A stretch of DNA of 64,000 nt from Apoda limacodes (lineage: Eukaryota; Arthropoda; Insecta; Lepidoptera; Limacodidae). Made by a program: the position numbers and the translations under genes. Numbering within the stretch: the stretch's first letter is position 1; every line of letters starts with the position of its first letter. Shown piece by piece: positions 1-8,893 of this stretch. A model generated the notes under the pieces. It was given only the letters and a program-made list of their open reading frames with translations. It did no database searches and was not told the origin of the DNA. The stretch spans positions 31,975,381 through 32,039,380 of the forward strand of contig OX291551.1 in assembly GCA_946406115.1 (NCBI GenBank), in the 5' to 3' direction.

Positions 1-2148
1 TGATTATCATCACCTAATCTTGTCTCAGCACATCGGGACGCTAATGACTGAGCGTAACGCGGCCCACCGCAGACGCGATTGCGTTCTCACAATCGAAAAT
101 AAAGCTCGCTTCAACGACTTACACCGCCGTGTATGAACCGCTGTAGCTGAGCTTCGCGCCCAACGTTTCGGTGATCTGATGGAGAACATTTCTCCTTCTC
201 ACCAAGCTTATTGGCACTTAGCCAGAGCTCTAAAATCAGACACCACCAACTCTCTCCCTCCGTTAACTCGTCCCAACAACGTCCCCGCGTACGATGATGA
301 CATAAAAACGGATTGCCTAGCGTCTAGCCTCCAAGCCCAATGTGCCTTAAGCACACTGCCGTTTGATCCCAACCACGTGCGCGAGGTAGACGGCGAAGTG
401 GAGCGCAGAACTTCTCTGTTCCCACAAGACCCCCTGCCCCAAGTCACTGTCGACGAATTCAAACAGGTCATCAAAGACCTACGCCCCCGTAAAGCTCCCG
501 GTGCGGACGGTATCTCTATCGATATCCTAAAGCGCCTCACTCTTCCCCTTCTCTGCCTTCTAGTAGCGATTTTCAACGCTGCTATCGAAAATGCACCTTT
601 CCTTCTCAATGGAAAGATGCAATTGTTATAGGCATCCACAAGCCAGGCAAAGCTCGTACTGAGCCGTCCTCCTACTGCCCCAAAAGTTTACTAAAGGCCC
701 TTGGTAAGCTCTACGAACGCCTCCTCCTCGCTCGCCTATGGAACGCTATAGTCTCCAGAGGCATTTTAATAGACGAGCAGTTCGGCTTCCGTGCCAAACA
801 TTCATGCGTCCATCAAGTCCTCCGCATCACGGAACATATTCTCACTGGCTTTCAACCAGTATTAGGTAAGCCCCGTCACACGGGCGCTGTCTTCTTCGAT
901 GTAGCGAAAGCCTTCGACAAAGTCTGGCACAACGGTTTAATTTATAAACTGCACAACTTTCAGTTGCCAGACCGTCTCGTGCTCATCACACGAGACTATT
1001 TGTCGAATCGTAGCTTTTGCTACAAAGTAGAAGGCACTCTCTCTTCCCCCCGTCCCATAGAAGCAGGAGTCCCGCAAGGGTCCGTGCTCGCCCCTATCTT
1101 GTACCTTCTCTACACTAACGACATCCCTAAAACGATAGGTACCCAATTAGCCCTTTTTGCGGACGATACCGCTATCTATACCACCGATAGGCAAGTGAGT
1201 CGAATCACTAAGATACTCCGACCCGCTATCACCGCCCTAGGCGATTGGTTTCGGAAATGGAGAATCGAGGTGAATCCCGACAAAAGCTCTGCTGTTCTCT
1301 TTACCTCAGGCCGCCCTCCGCGGCCACCTCCCCTCTCACTCTTCGGTCGTGCCATTCCCTGGCAAAATAAGACCAAATATCTCGGTGTGACCCTGGATAG
1401 GCGTTTGAACTTCCGCGATCACACCAAAATAGTTAGAGACCAAGCCGCTTTTGTCCTCGGTCGTCTTTATCCCATGATAGGCAAGTAAAGTAAGATGTCG
1501 CTTAGAAATAAGCTAAATCTTTACACAACTTGCATCCGCCCCATACTAGCTTATGCTAGCATAGTCTTTGCGTTATTCAAGCGCAATCTCCATAAACTTC
1601 AGACCCTCCAAAACCGCTTTCTCAGAGCTACCTCCGGAGCTTCCTGGTACGTCTGCAATGTGGACCTACACAGAGATTTCGAACTCCTCACGATTCCCCA
1701 ATATTTCAAAGATCTGGCAGTCCGCTTTTTCGAGCGTACACAAAATCACCCGAATCGATTAATTGTGCAATCCACAACGTACCATCGCCCCGATCGACCT
1801 CGGCATGGTCGTAAAACTATAGTTAGGCGGCCTCGGCACGTACTAACGGCCCCAGATGACGATCTCGCTATCCGGATAGCGAGATTAGTCTCAACGACCT
1901 CCCCCAATAGGGCCTCCCTCCAAACACGACGCCGACGTCCCCGGTTTCGTCGGCGCCGAAACGGATACACGAGGTATCAAAGAGTGCCGGGGCGCTTCTC
2001 GCCCCCACTTAATCGCAACCGCACCCGCGTAACGGGGAACTCCCCTCCTGGCGGTGACCCACCTTCGGGTTCGAGACTCACGCTGGTCGAAGGGACGCCC
2101 CCGAGAGCGACAACCCAAGCCGAGGCTCCCCCCGCGGGGAGCCCTTGA
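1..2148 (+). pseudogene. jockey-type reverse transcriptase ORF2, broken
   Basis: This is the reverse transcriptase part of ORF2, which would copy element RNA into DNA at a nicked target. Recognisable motifs in order are the pre-RT block with APGADGI (about 505-525), FDVAKAFDKVWHNGL (about 895-940), GVPQGSVLAP (about 1065-1100), the catalytic FADDTA (about 1155-1175) and YLGVTLDRRLNF (about 1378-1410). The reading shifts frame near 605-615, between the 179-631 segment and the segment leading to 964-1488. A TGA lies near 134 and a TAA at 1486-1488, with homology continuing on both sides, so these are lesions rather than true ends. The C-terminus is Arg/Pro-rich and ends at 2148. No function is expected. 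Confidence 0.8.
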
Positions 2149-2263
2149 GCGTTGGGCGCTATACGGGCTGAGGCTCCTTCAGAGATTCGCCCAAATAAAG
2201 TCCGGTCAAGAGGTAATGGCTGCAACAGCCAACTGCAATGTCAGTTCAGAATAAAAAAAAAAG
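1..2263 (+). mobile_element. jockey-like non-LTR retrotransposon, 3' part
   Basis: This is the 3' two thirds of a non-LTR (LINE) element. Its 5' part, including the endonuclease, lies beyond the left window edge. The coding part runs to 2148, followed by a GC-rich stretch of about 100 bp and an A-run at about 2254-2263 that marks the 3' terminus. Immediately after the A-run begins minus-strand sequence of a similar element, so this copy probably landed inside an older, oppositely oriented copy. Damage is light (one frameshift and a few stops), which suggests a fairly young insertion. The jockey-group assignment rests on the reverse transcriptase motifs. Confidence 0.8.
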
Positions 2264-2733
2264 TATAGATTATAAGAGCGGCGGTGCTTGCAATTTAGGT
2301 GGCCGGCAAGAATGACGGCGTCGCCTAAATTTAAGAGCGACTGAAGGTCGCTCTCCAGCAAGTCTTTTAAGGGAGAGAGATAAACCGATGCAATGATGAT
2401 CGGCCGATGGCCGGTCATCGCTAAGCGGCAGACGGATGCTTCTAAGTTCTTAAGTGGTGGAGGATCGATAGGGGAGCAATGCAGATAGCGCCTGTAATAG
2501 ATGAGAGTGCCTCCGAGATTGGAGGCAGTGCTATCATTACGGACGGTGCGATAGTTCGCGATCGAAGGGGTGCGGACAGCGGGTTTTAGGAACGTTTCCT
2601 GGACGAGGAAGACGTCCGGTTTTTGGGACGAGAGGAATTGCGATAATTCCTCTCTTTGGTTTCGAAGACCGTTGGCATTAAAATAGCCGATGGAGACGGA
2701 CCGGGGTTTTTCGCACGCGGTTGTGCAATCCAT
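2264..2733 (-). pseudogene. ORF2 apurinic-like endonuclease N-terminus, truncated
   Basis: The start codon is at 2731-2733. The product begins with the GYFNANGLRNQ-type first strand of the APE-like endonuclease, followed by DVFLVQETFLKP, where the glutamate is the metal-binding residue. Near 2300 the catalytic-Asp motif reads AGHLNCKH, where family members have a GDxNAKH-like motif, so the catalytic aspartate appears to be histidine. The fragment ends at the junction near 2264; codons read past it belong to the opposite-strand poly(A). The protein is truncated and probably catalytically dead. Confidence 0.75.
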
Positions 2734-2741
2734 TTTGGTTT

Positions 2742-2996
2742 TTAAGGTTTGGGGGCCACCCTGCGGAGGGCGGCGAAGAACTCGCGATGCTTAGCCATGA
2801 AGCTGAGCATTTGATTGAGATCGGGGATCTGTACGTATTCGGCGTACACGGCCTCAAAGTAGGCTGGGTCGAAGTTGTGGTTTATGATCCGACAGTGAAA
2901 GTGTTGCGCGGTCACTGTGCGTCCTCGGCGCCACTGTTGCGACACCGGCCGGTCAGATCCGGTTTTTATATGTCTCCGATTATGTGTCGAGTCCAC
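2742..2996 (-). pseudogene. ORF1 (gag-like) C-terminal fragment
   Basis: About 84 residues form the tail of a jockey-type ORF1 nucleocapsid protein, inferred from position directly upstream of the ORF2 endonuclease. The visible part has no complete zinc knuckle. It holds a stretch resembling the domain that follows the knuckles in lepidopteran jockey ORF1 proteins (NFDPAYFEAVYAEYVQIPDL), and ends in a short basic Ala/Arg/Pro tail. The ORF may extend further right but stops are met. It is assigned mostly by context. Confidence 0.5.
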
Positions 2997-3192
2997 AAGG
3001 TGACAATATAATGTGTGGCGAATCTCAATGATGTGACAGCTGATACCTGTAGCGATTATTTGTCGAGAGTGGACGAATTTTAAAACTAAAGTAACTTGTA
3101 CACGTCTTCAACTTCTTCTTCTTCTTCTTTTTTGTACGCCGATGTAAATTAAAATATTATAAAGAATTTAAAGTGTATTTAATCTCCGCAAT

Positions 3193-3366
3193 AATCTTAC
3201 TAATATAACTAACGCAAAAGTTAGCTCACAGATTCATACAGCTGCACGGATTTTCATGAAATTCAGTTATCATAGGTCCTGAAATAGGACATAAGGTACT
3301 ATAAATCCTGAAAAATTCAAAAGTTGCAGCGGGAATAATTTCACGCGAATGAATTATAATAGCTCG
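3193..3366 (+). repeat. Lep1/Helitron-like dispersed lepidopteran repeat, diverged
   Basis: The stretch contains, in order, a taatataactaacgcaaaag-like start, a tgcacggattttcatgaaat core, a ctgaaataggacataaggta block and a gcgggaataatttcacgcga end. This order recalls a short dispersed repeat common in moths and butterflies that I associate with Lep1 / non-autonomous Helitrons. The copy is degraded, the typical CTAGT end is not clearly present, and its limits are approximate. The call is from memory of the family, not from an alignment. Confidence 0.45.
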
Positions 3367-3604
3367 CATACTTTATGCTGTCTTAATTGTTTTGCAATAT
3401 AAAATGATACGGACGTACATAAAACAAAATGGATGATGAGAAGTTTTAAGCTAATGTAAATAAAATAGATTGCAATGCTCTAAAAAGATCGTTTTTAAAG
3501 TCTTACCCTATAACACTTTCTTAAAAACTACGAAGCTAGTATAACATATACAACTTCACGCAGATGTGCACATACATTGCTCTGGTTGACCTCTGATAAA
3601 GAAA

Positions 3605-3680
3605 CTCAAGTGGCAATGACGGTATAAACAGTAAAAAAATATTAATGCTGAAGCCTTGGGTTCGAACCTCGACCCAAAAA
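3605..3680 (+). repeat. possible tRNA-related SINE relic
   Basis: A perfect B-box-like ggttcgaacc lies at about 3659-3668, with a weak A-box-like tggcaatgacgg about 50 bp upstream. This spacing suits a pol III internal promoter. No cloverleaf was found by eye, and the downstream sequence is AT-rich without a clear tail. It may be chance. Confidence 0.25.
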
Positions 3681-4452
3681 ACAAATTGCCTCAGTTATTT
3701 AGAGCGAATCCACTTCACCATTTCATCGACAATTCGATATATTATTTGTCTCTTAGATATCTGCTGTGCTTTATTTATTACAACCATGACCACAATAATA
3801 TTTTTTTTATACAAATGACCATTAAGAACCCGTCTGTGGCAAAAAAACTCAGTATCTATAATTAGATATTAGTTTAGCCCTTTAGCATTAGGTCAAATTT
3901 AATCAAAAAAAAAAAAAATTATTTAACTTTAGTTATAACAAAAGTTGGTAAAGATTTTCAAATCTGTCAATCAACTTAAATCCTTAGGAATACCTAATAA
4001 CCAGTAAAGTGTCAGAATAAAACAAAAAGGGAAATTATTTTGCGGGCAACTAAACACTGAAACGACCTAAACATTGTAAATAATAAACTGACAGCAATGT
4101 AATTTTTTTTTAAAGCAGTCGGTATGAAACCATTGTTCCACCATAAATCTTCTTTGAGTCGCATCAATGTGCCGCGAGATTCCACTTCGAGGTCGAGTTG
4201 ATAAATTCCCCTCCTCTTGGTTGCGTGAGACCCAACGCTTTACGGTAATCTACTGAAAACCAAAGTGCCTGATTAAAATAAACATTTTTCAAACTACTGA
4301 ATTATATTTTTTTTTTTTTAGATATTTACTTACAAAAAAGTGTAGTATTAAAAAAATATTCTCGTTGCAAATTTGAGATATATAGTTCAATAATACGCAT
4401 CTACTCTTGAATATTAATATTGGCCGGCATATTATTTTTAACAAAGAAATTT
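3681..4452. other. AT-rich intergenic spacer, nothing recognised
   Basis: This stretch is A+T-rich with homopolymer A and T runs (about 3905 and 4310) and short ORFs of low complexity only. I see no conserved protein segment, terminal repeat or RNA gene. Confidence 0.5.
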
Positions 4453-4672
4453 AATAAAAACACTTAACAACCTTATCAACACAAGCACATACAGTAACAA
4501 ATCCACAACGACAAAAAAAAATGGCTACCTAAGTAATTACCGCATCTAACTTAATAGCTAAATAAAAACATCAAACAACCTTGTCAGCACATACCCCCAG
4601 AAACAAATCGGTAACGAACGACAAAAATATTATGTCTACCTACGTAGCATCCGCATCTAACTTAATAGCTGT
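4453..4672. repeat. diverged tandem duplication, two units of about 109 bp
   Basis: Two adjacent copies each begin with aataaaaaca and end with ccgcatctaacttaatagct, the last part being identical in both. Internal blocks (caacctt, cagcacata, acgacaaaaa) align with scattered substitutions and small indels. The copies probably arose by local duplication of AT-rich spacer. No coding or promoter content was seen. Confidence 0.7.
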
Positions 4673-4751
4673 TAGAAAATTGTTCTAAGCTGTTTAACTG
4701 AACACAATATTCATAATTGGTAAAATGTAACAAAAACAAAAAGAAAGGCAT

Positions 4752-4836
4752 AAGGTGAGATTCGAATCCACAACCTCCATTGCTCTCAAAACACGTATTA
4801 AGATCTGATACGTCTATCCACTAGGCTACGGATACG
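4752..4836 (-). repeat. tRNA-derived SINE head
   Basis: On the minus strand there is an A-box-like tagcctagtgg (4828-4818) and, 48 bp further, a B-box ggattcgaatc (4769-4759). This is the internal promoter layout of pol III tRNA-derived SINEs. The distance is longer than in a normal intronless tRNA and the flanks do not close an acceptor stem that I can see. A SINE head is therefore more likely than a tRNA gene. The SINE body would extend left on the plus-strand map into the AT-rich DNA at about 4680-4750. Confidence 0.6.
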
Positions 4837-5058
4837 ATCACTTTTGTTGTGAAATTATTATATCTAATAGTAAATGAAACTGATATTACTCAGGTCCTAC
4901 AAGACATATTACTTTATTTCTTTAAGTGTGTGAGTGACTACGCCTTGCCATTCGATTTTGTTTTGAAACTCTATATGCAGTTTTGCAAATGAGTGTACCT
5001 CACTAAACAACTTCAAAAACTGTCTAAGTATTTTTTTATTTTATTTACTTAATCTTGT

Positions 5059-5124
5059 GACTCTAACAGTGTGGTGTTATTTAATAAATCTATAATTATT
5101 AAATAACACCACACTGTTAGAGTC
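5059..5124. repeat. 29-bp perfect hairpin with 8-nt loop
   Basis: The left arm 5059-5087 and right arm 5096-5124 are exact reverse complements (29 of 29) around the loop atctataa. No coding sequence flanks it. It may be a foldback element end, a recent palindromic insertion or a structured-RNA locus; the sequence alone does not tell. Confidence 0.9.
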
Positions 5125-5250
5125 CAGAAATTTTTTACAGGTTTATTTAAAGTATATGTTTAAAAGTTAGTTAATTTATTTGATAAAACTAAAAAATGTT
5201 GAACTTAAGTACACCATTACTGATATTCATGACGACACCTTTTTGACATT

Positions 5251-5306
5251 ATGACATGTTGTCCATCAATAGCATACATTGCTATGCAGATGACAGTACT
5301 GGAGGC
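5251..5306 (+). pseudogene. tiny D1-family reverse transcriptase relic
   Basis: About 55 bp matches the catalytic-box region of the D1 element found in full at 25.2-28.7 kb. The words gcatacattgctatgcaga and tgacagtactggag encode the IHCYADDSTG stretch. Flanks are unrelated AT-rich DNA, so this is an orphan scrap left by deletion. Confidence 0.75.
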
Positions 5307-6007
5307 TTACCATGAACTCTTACAGTGATCTTTTTTAAGCTTTAAACAACATTGCACTGATTATTCGTATCATGAGCGTACGTAAAAACTGCCCTGATTA
5401 AGCCTTGTTTAATTGGCCGCTGACTCGCCGTTGACCTGCGTTCTGCTAATTCATTTACTATAATCTGTGCGCAATTCGTACCATGAGGTGCCAACAATCC
5501 TTATATTGGATAGCTTATCTGTCAGATTTTATTCAGATTCATAAAATGTTACTTTAGAGCAACTTAAACAAAATGGTTTTCACTCCCTTCCCCAGGGAAG
5601 CGCAGTTTTTTTTTATTTATTTATCTATATGTTTGCTAAATTTCTTCTTAATAGCCTTTATGTATAAAAGTCTTTGAATAAAATAGATGTGACTGTAGGG
5701 AGTGTTAAAAAAAATTGGTAAAATTGAGGGATAATAGTATTGTGTATGTAATGTGTAGCTTATGTATGTGTTGTTTCGTTGTTAAATTTGATAAGATTTA
5801 AAGCGATCTTTATAAGAAACCTTCCTGACCCTTGAGAACCTTCCTTATACAACGATATTCATTGTGAGAGAATTTAATTTTTATTTAAGATTTCATAGAA
5901 AATTTTCCTAACTCCACTATCACAAAACGCGCTAGGAACTAGGAATAAACAGGCGCCACTCACACGAGTGAGCCTCCATGCATCTACTTTATACCTAGAT
6001 GTAAGTA
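5307..6007. other. intergenic spacer
   Basis: AT-rich DNA between the D1 scrap and the left terminal repeat of the DD37E transposon. It holds short poly(T) tracts and no recognised ORF, RNA or terminal repeat. Confidence 0.5.
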
Positions 6008-6009
6008 CG

Positions 6010-6033
6010 GTCGCGGTCAGAAAATGTTTACCA
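6010..6033 (+). repeat. left terminal inverted repeat of DD37E element
   Basis: Exact 24-bp reverse complement of 8869-8892. A TA lies at 6006-6007 just outside, separated from the arm by two bases. Confidence 0.88.
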
Positions 6034-6867
6034 GTTTTGAAATTAGATTCTATATCACACTTTTTTCACTAAGTCTAAAATGCCATATCAAGTTAATTAT
6101 TACCTTTCAAAAGCTATTATGCAAAATGAAGCATCGAGAAAAACAACAAGAATTATTGATCACTCTTTGATAATGGAACTAATATCTTTATTTGTTGAAA
6201 TGACATTTATCAAAAAATATTGTTTGAACGTCGTTTTGACAAGAGTAAAATTTTACAAAAGATTTTTTCATAACGAAATAAAATGGCAAGCAAAAGGCTG
6301 AAATAATAATATTTCTCTTCGAAGATTGACATAGTATTAGGGTAATTTTTTACTTCTCTGCAACACAACAATCTTACATGAAAAAAATTGTAATGGACAG
6401 GGAAAAATCCCTTTATACACAGATGATATTCAGAAATTGGTGCAAAACCTTAATTTTACCTTAAAAAAATATTTAACGTAATATTTTACACCATACAAAT
6501 ACACCATTACAGAACATAAACAAAATATTTAGACTAATTCAGACAAATGAATAACAGGAAACAACAAAATTTTTTTCTTATGAAAATATTGCCAGCCTAA
6601 AAAAGTACTCCCAAATACTGACGCTAAATTGAGATCCGAATATTTTTGTGGTTACCTATTTCAATGCACGACCGCACAATTTTAGGGATGTAAAATGAGA
6701 AGGAGAGAGCATTGATATTTTTCCCTTCCTGAAGTAATAAATAGTTAATATAAAATTTGGATTTACAACTTCAGCATTTTTATAGATGTACATAAAACCA
6801 TAAGGCATAAATACGTCCAAAACCTGTCAAAGTTAATAACCGTTCGTAAATAAAGTCATAAAAAACA

Positions 6868-7043
6868 CTAACTTTCATGTGCTCCGCTTGGTTTTATGCG
6901 CGAGTTTTCAAGTAAACAAGTGGGACGCCCTGACTACATAAAATAAGTACAAGTTCTCTCTGGCGCTCGCCGGCCGCTACCGCGGCACGCTTCGCTCGGC
7001 GTCGCGCGCTATTTTTCAAGTTTACAAGTGGGACGCCCTTTAA
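6868..7043. repeat. foldback/MITE-type repeat shared with 41.9-42.5 kb
   Basis: The stretch contains tttcatgtgctccgcttggt, a tggcgctcgccggccgct block, cgcggcacgcttcgctcggc and two spaced copies of caagtgggacgcc. The same modules recur in both orientations at 41.9-42.5 kb. It is GC-rich against an AT-rich background, non-coding, and inserted upstream of the transposase inside the DD37E element. Confidence 0.7.
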
Positions 7044-7359
7044 AAAGTGTAATTACATGGTATTTAAGTGTAAATTGTGTTTTTTTCAGGCTATTCTTTA
7101 ATTTAATCTGTGTGTAAAGGATGATTTGGACAGCTACAAGAAATCTGAACTGCTATAATGCCGAGCAAGTGAATTTTATATGTTATTTCGACCATTTTGC
7201 GGGAAAAAAAAATCTGGTAGCAAATTTTTTTTTTATCGAAAAGTATTATTTGGCACCGACTTTCATATATATCATTTCTATATCAGGGAGTGCTACTCTA
7301 TCGAATAAGATTTTTTTCAGGTTAAAATGTCGTGTTGCAGAAAAGTAAATATTTACCAG

Positions 7360-8243
7360 TATTAGTGATATATCACGAGAACTGAATATATCGCGATTCA
7401 CTGTGAGATTTTGGATTAGGCGTCACGGCGAAGAAGGGCAAATAACAGATCATAGAAATAATTCAGGACGACGACCGATACTAACCGCCGCGCAAATAAC
7501 AGAAATCATTCGTCGTTACGAAGAGAATGTTTTCACACCAACTAGGTATTTTGCTGCTTTATATGGTGTGAGTGCACTACAGACACCATGCTATTAAAGT
7601 GGAGCGGAAACCTCACCACAAAACAGCCCGGCTTAACTTTGCGCGACGACATCTCGATTTTGATTGGTCGAATACTATATTTACCGATGAAAAAACTTTT
7701 AAATCAAGCCAAATCGGAAGATTAACTTTATGGCGCTACAATCGAACTCGGTATGATGAAGGTCATATTGTGCCTCAAAACGAGTCAGGTCGCATTACAT
7801 TAAACTTATGGGGGTGGATGAGCCTTGACGGCGTCGGAAAACTGGCGTCGTTAGAGAATAGGGCTACGGCCATTAATTATGTGTCGCTTTTGGAAGGAGT
7901 GATGCTGCCTACTGTGCGCGTAGTGTATCCTGTAACGGAATTCCCACACATTACTGACGTTCAAGATAATGCACGGATACACACAGCCCGTGCTACTGCT
8001 GTGCTGGTGTGGTTGAACCTGCACCGTGACATTCGTCCCATTCAATGGCCCGCTCGGTCTGCTGATTTAAACCCTATTGAAAATTTATGGGGGCTTATGG
8101 TTCAACGCTGGGACTGTCAAAATGAAAGAAACCCTCAAGCTCTTAGATCACACTGTGCTCAAGTATGGGATGATATCAGAGGTACTCTGATCTATGCACG
8201 GGTCTTGTTGAATCTATGCGAGATAGACTACGTGCCGTCATAG
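7360..8243 (+). pseudogene. DD37E Tc1/mariner transposase, one frameshift
   Basis: This would be the cut-and-paste transposase that binds the TIRs and catalyses excision and integration at TA. The first segment (about 7360-7595) carries the N-terminal helix-turn-helix (ISRFTVRFWIRRHGEEGQI, then SGRRPILTAAQITEI). After a frameshift near 7572-7595 the catalytic domain runs to the stop at 8241-8243. The triad is visible: FTDEKTF (first Asp), DVQDNARIHTA (second Asp) and DLNPIENLW (Glu). I count 37 residues between the second Asp and the Glu, so the element is DD37E rather than the commoner DD34E or DD34D. A start near 7327 or upstream is possible but crosses a stop. The ttaaataaag word near 8270 could be its poly(A) signal. 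Confidence 0.85.
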
Positions 8244-8400
8244 CTGCAGAGGGAGGTTATACTAGATATTAAATAAAGATTTTCGAAGTGTCTATTTTAT
8301 TATTTCTTTATATTCTTATTTAAAAAACTAAAAGATTGGTTTTTTCAAAGAAGGTTTTCTATATATTAAAACTTGATAGTAGTCAGTCCATCTCCTAGAG

Positions 8401-8749
8401 TAGAGATGGCGAACCCATGGCAATTCGGGCACGCCAATCATTTATGAAATTTCTATTTTCACCTACGTATGCTTGCAAGTTATTTTTAGAAATGAACTCT
8501 AGTTTAGCTTTCATACTGCTTAGTAACAAAGTACGAGCCTGCCCTAATGTGAGATTTTTAGCACCTAATTTCGGTTGCTGTAAACATTTCGAGCAGCTAG
8601 TATCTAAATAGCTTTAAGTTAACAGCAATTCGTTTAATTTTTCTCCATTATTATTAAGTAACCCAGATTTTTTGACGGCACGTCATAGGTACAGTATTGT
8701 TTTTTTCATAGAAAATGGCACATTCATTAATAAAGGTTCGCCATCCCCG
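8401..8749. mobile_element. hAT-type MITE nested in the DD37E element
   Basis: A 349-bp element has 15-bp inverted ends tagagatggcgaacc (8401-8415) and ggttcgccatccccg (8735-8749), which match at 13 of 15 positions. It is flanked by 8-bp direct repeats tcctagag (8393-8400) and tcctaaag (8750-8757), 7 of 8 matching. Eight-base target duplications and the GATGGCGAACC terminus are typical of hAT transposons. No transposase is encoded; the small ORF at 8417-8611 has no recognisable domain. It inserted after the mariner element. Confidence 0.85.
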
Positions 8750-8868
8750 TCCTAAAGCGATTGATTGTCATATTAGAAAAAAGATAATCTATGGTCAATC
8801 AAATTATTATGAAATAGACATTTAGAACTTGTGACTTAAATGTGTGCATGCAATTGTGATCCTTAAGG

Positions 8869-8892
8869 TGGTAAACATTTTCTGACCGCGAC
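8869..8892 (-). repeat. right terminal inverted repeat of DD37E element
   Basis: Exact 24-bp reverse complement of 6010-6033, followed by ataa with a TA at 8894-8895, consistent with a TA target duplication. Confidence 0.88.
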
Positions 8893-8893
8893 A

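Larger units (their letters stand above)
2264..3011 (-). mobile_element. jockey-like non-LTR element, 5' fragment (ORF1 end and endonuclease start)
   Basis: A minus-strand fragment reads from the end of ORF1 (2996 to 2742) into the endonuclease start of ORF2 (2733 downward). It stops at the poly(A) of the plus-strand jockey copy. The two ORFs are only 8 nt apart, a spacing that suits termination-reinitiation of ORF2. The rest of the element is presumably left of the window. Confidence is good for family and orientation, lower for the exact right boundary. Confidence 0.7.
6010..8892 (+). mobile_element. Tc1/mariner-superfamily DD37E transposon with 24-bp TIRs
   Basis: A left terminal inverted repeat at 6010-6033 (gtcgcggtcagaaaatgttt plus acca) is matched exactly by its reverse complement at 8869-8892. 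A TA dinucleotide lies 1-3 nt outside each arm, as expected for TA-targeting mariner elements, with slight end slippage. Inside is a single + strand transposase (about 7360-8243). The element is about 2.9 kb, longer than the usual 1.3-2 kb, because it contains a foldback-type repeat (6868-7043) and a complete hAT MITE (8401-8749). It is non-autonomous because the transposase is frameshifted. Confidence 0.85.

Noticed and set aside
1..3011. Twin-priming 5' inversion of a single LINE
   Set aside because: The inverted 5' segment lies after the poly(A), not upstream of the 3' segment, so two elements are needed.
4752..4836. Functional tRNA gene
   Set aside because: The A and B boxes are good, but the spacing is long and no acceptor stem closes. 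A SINE head is more likely.
8417..8611. Small gene inside the hAT MITE
   Set aside because: No domain, not conserved with any transposase text I can recognise, and it lies wholly within a short non-autonomous element.
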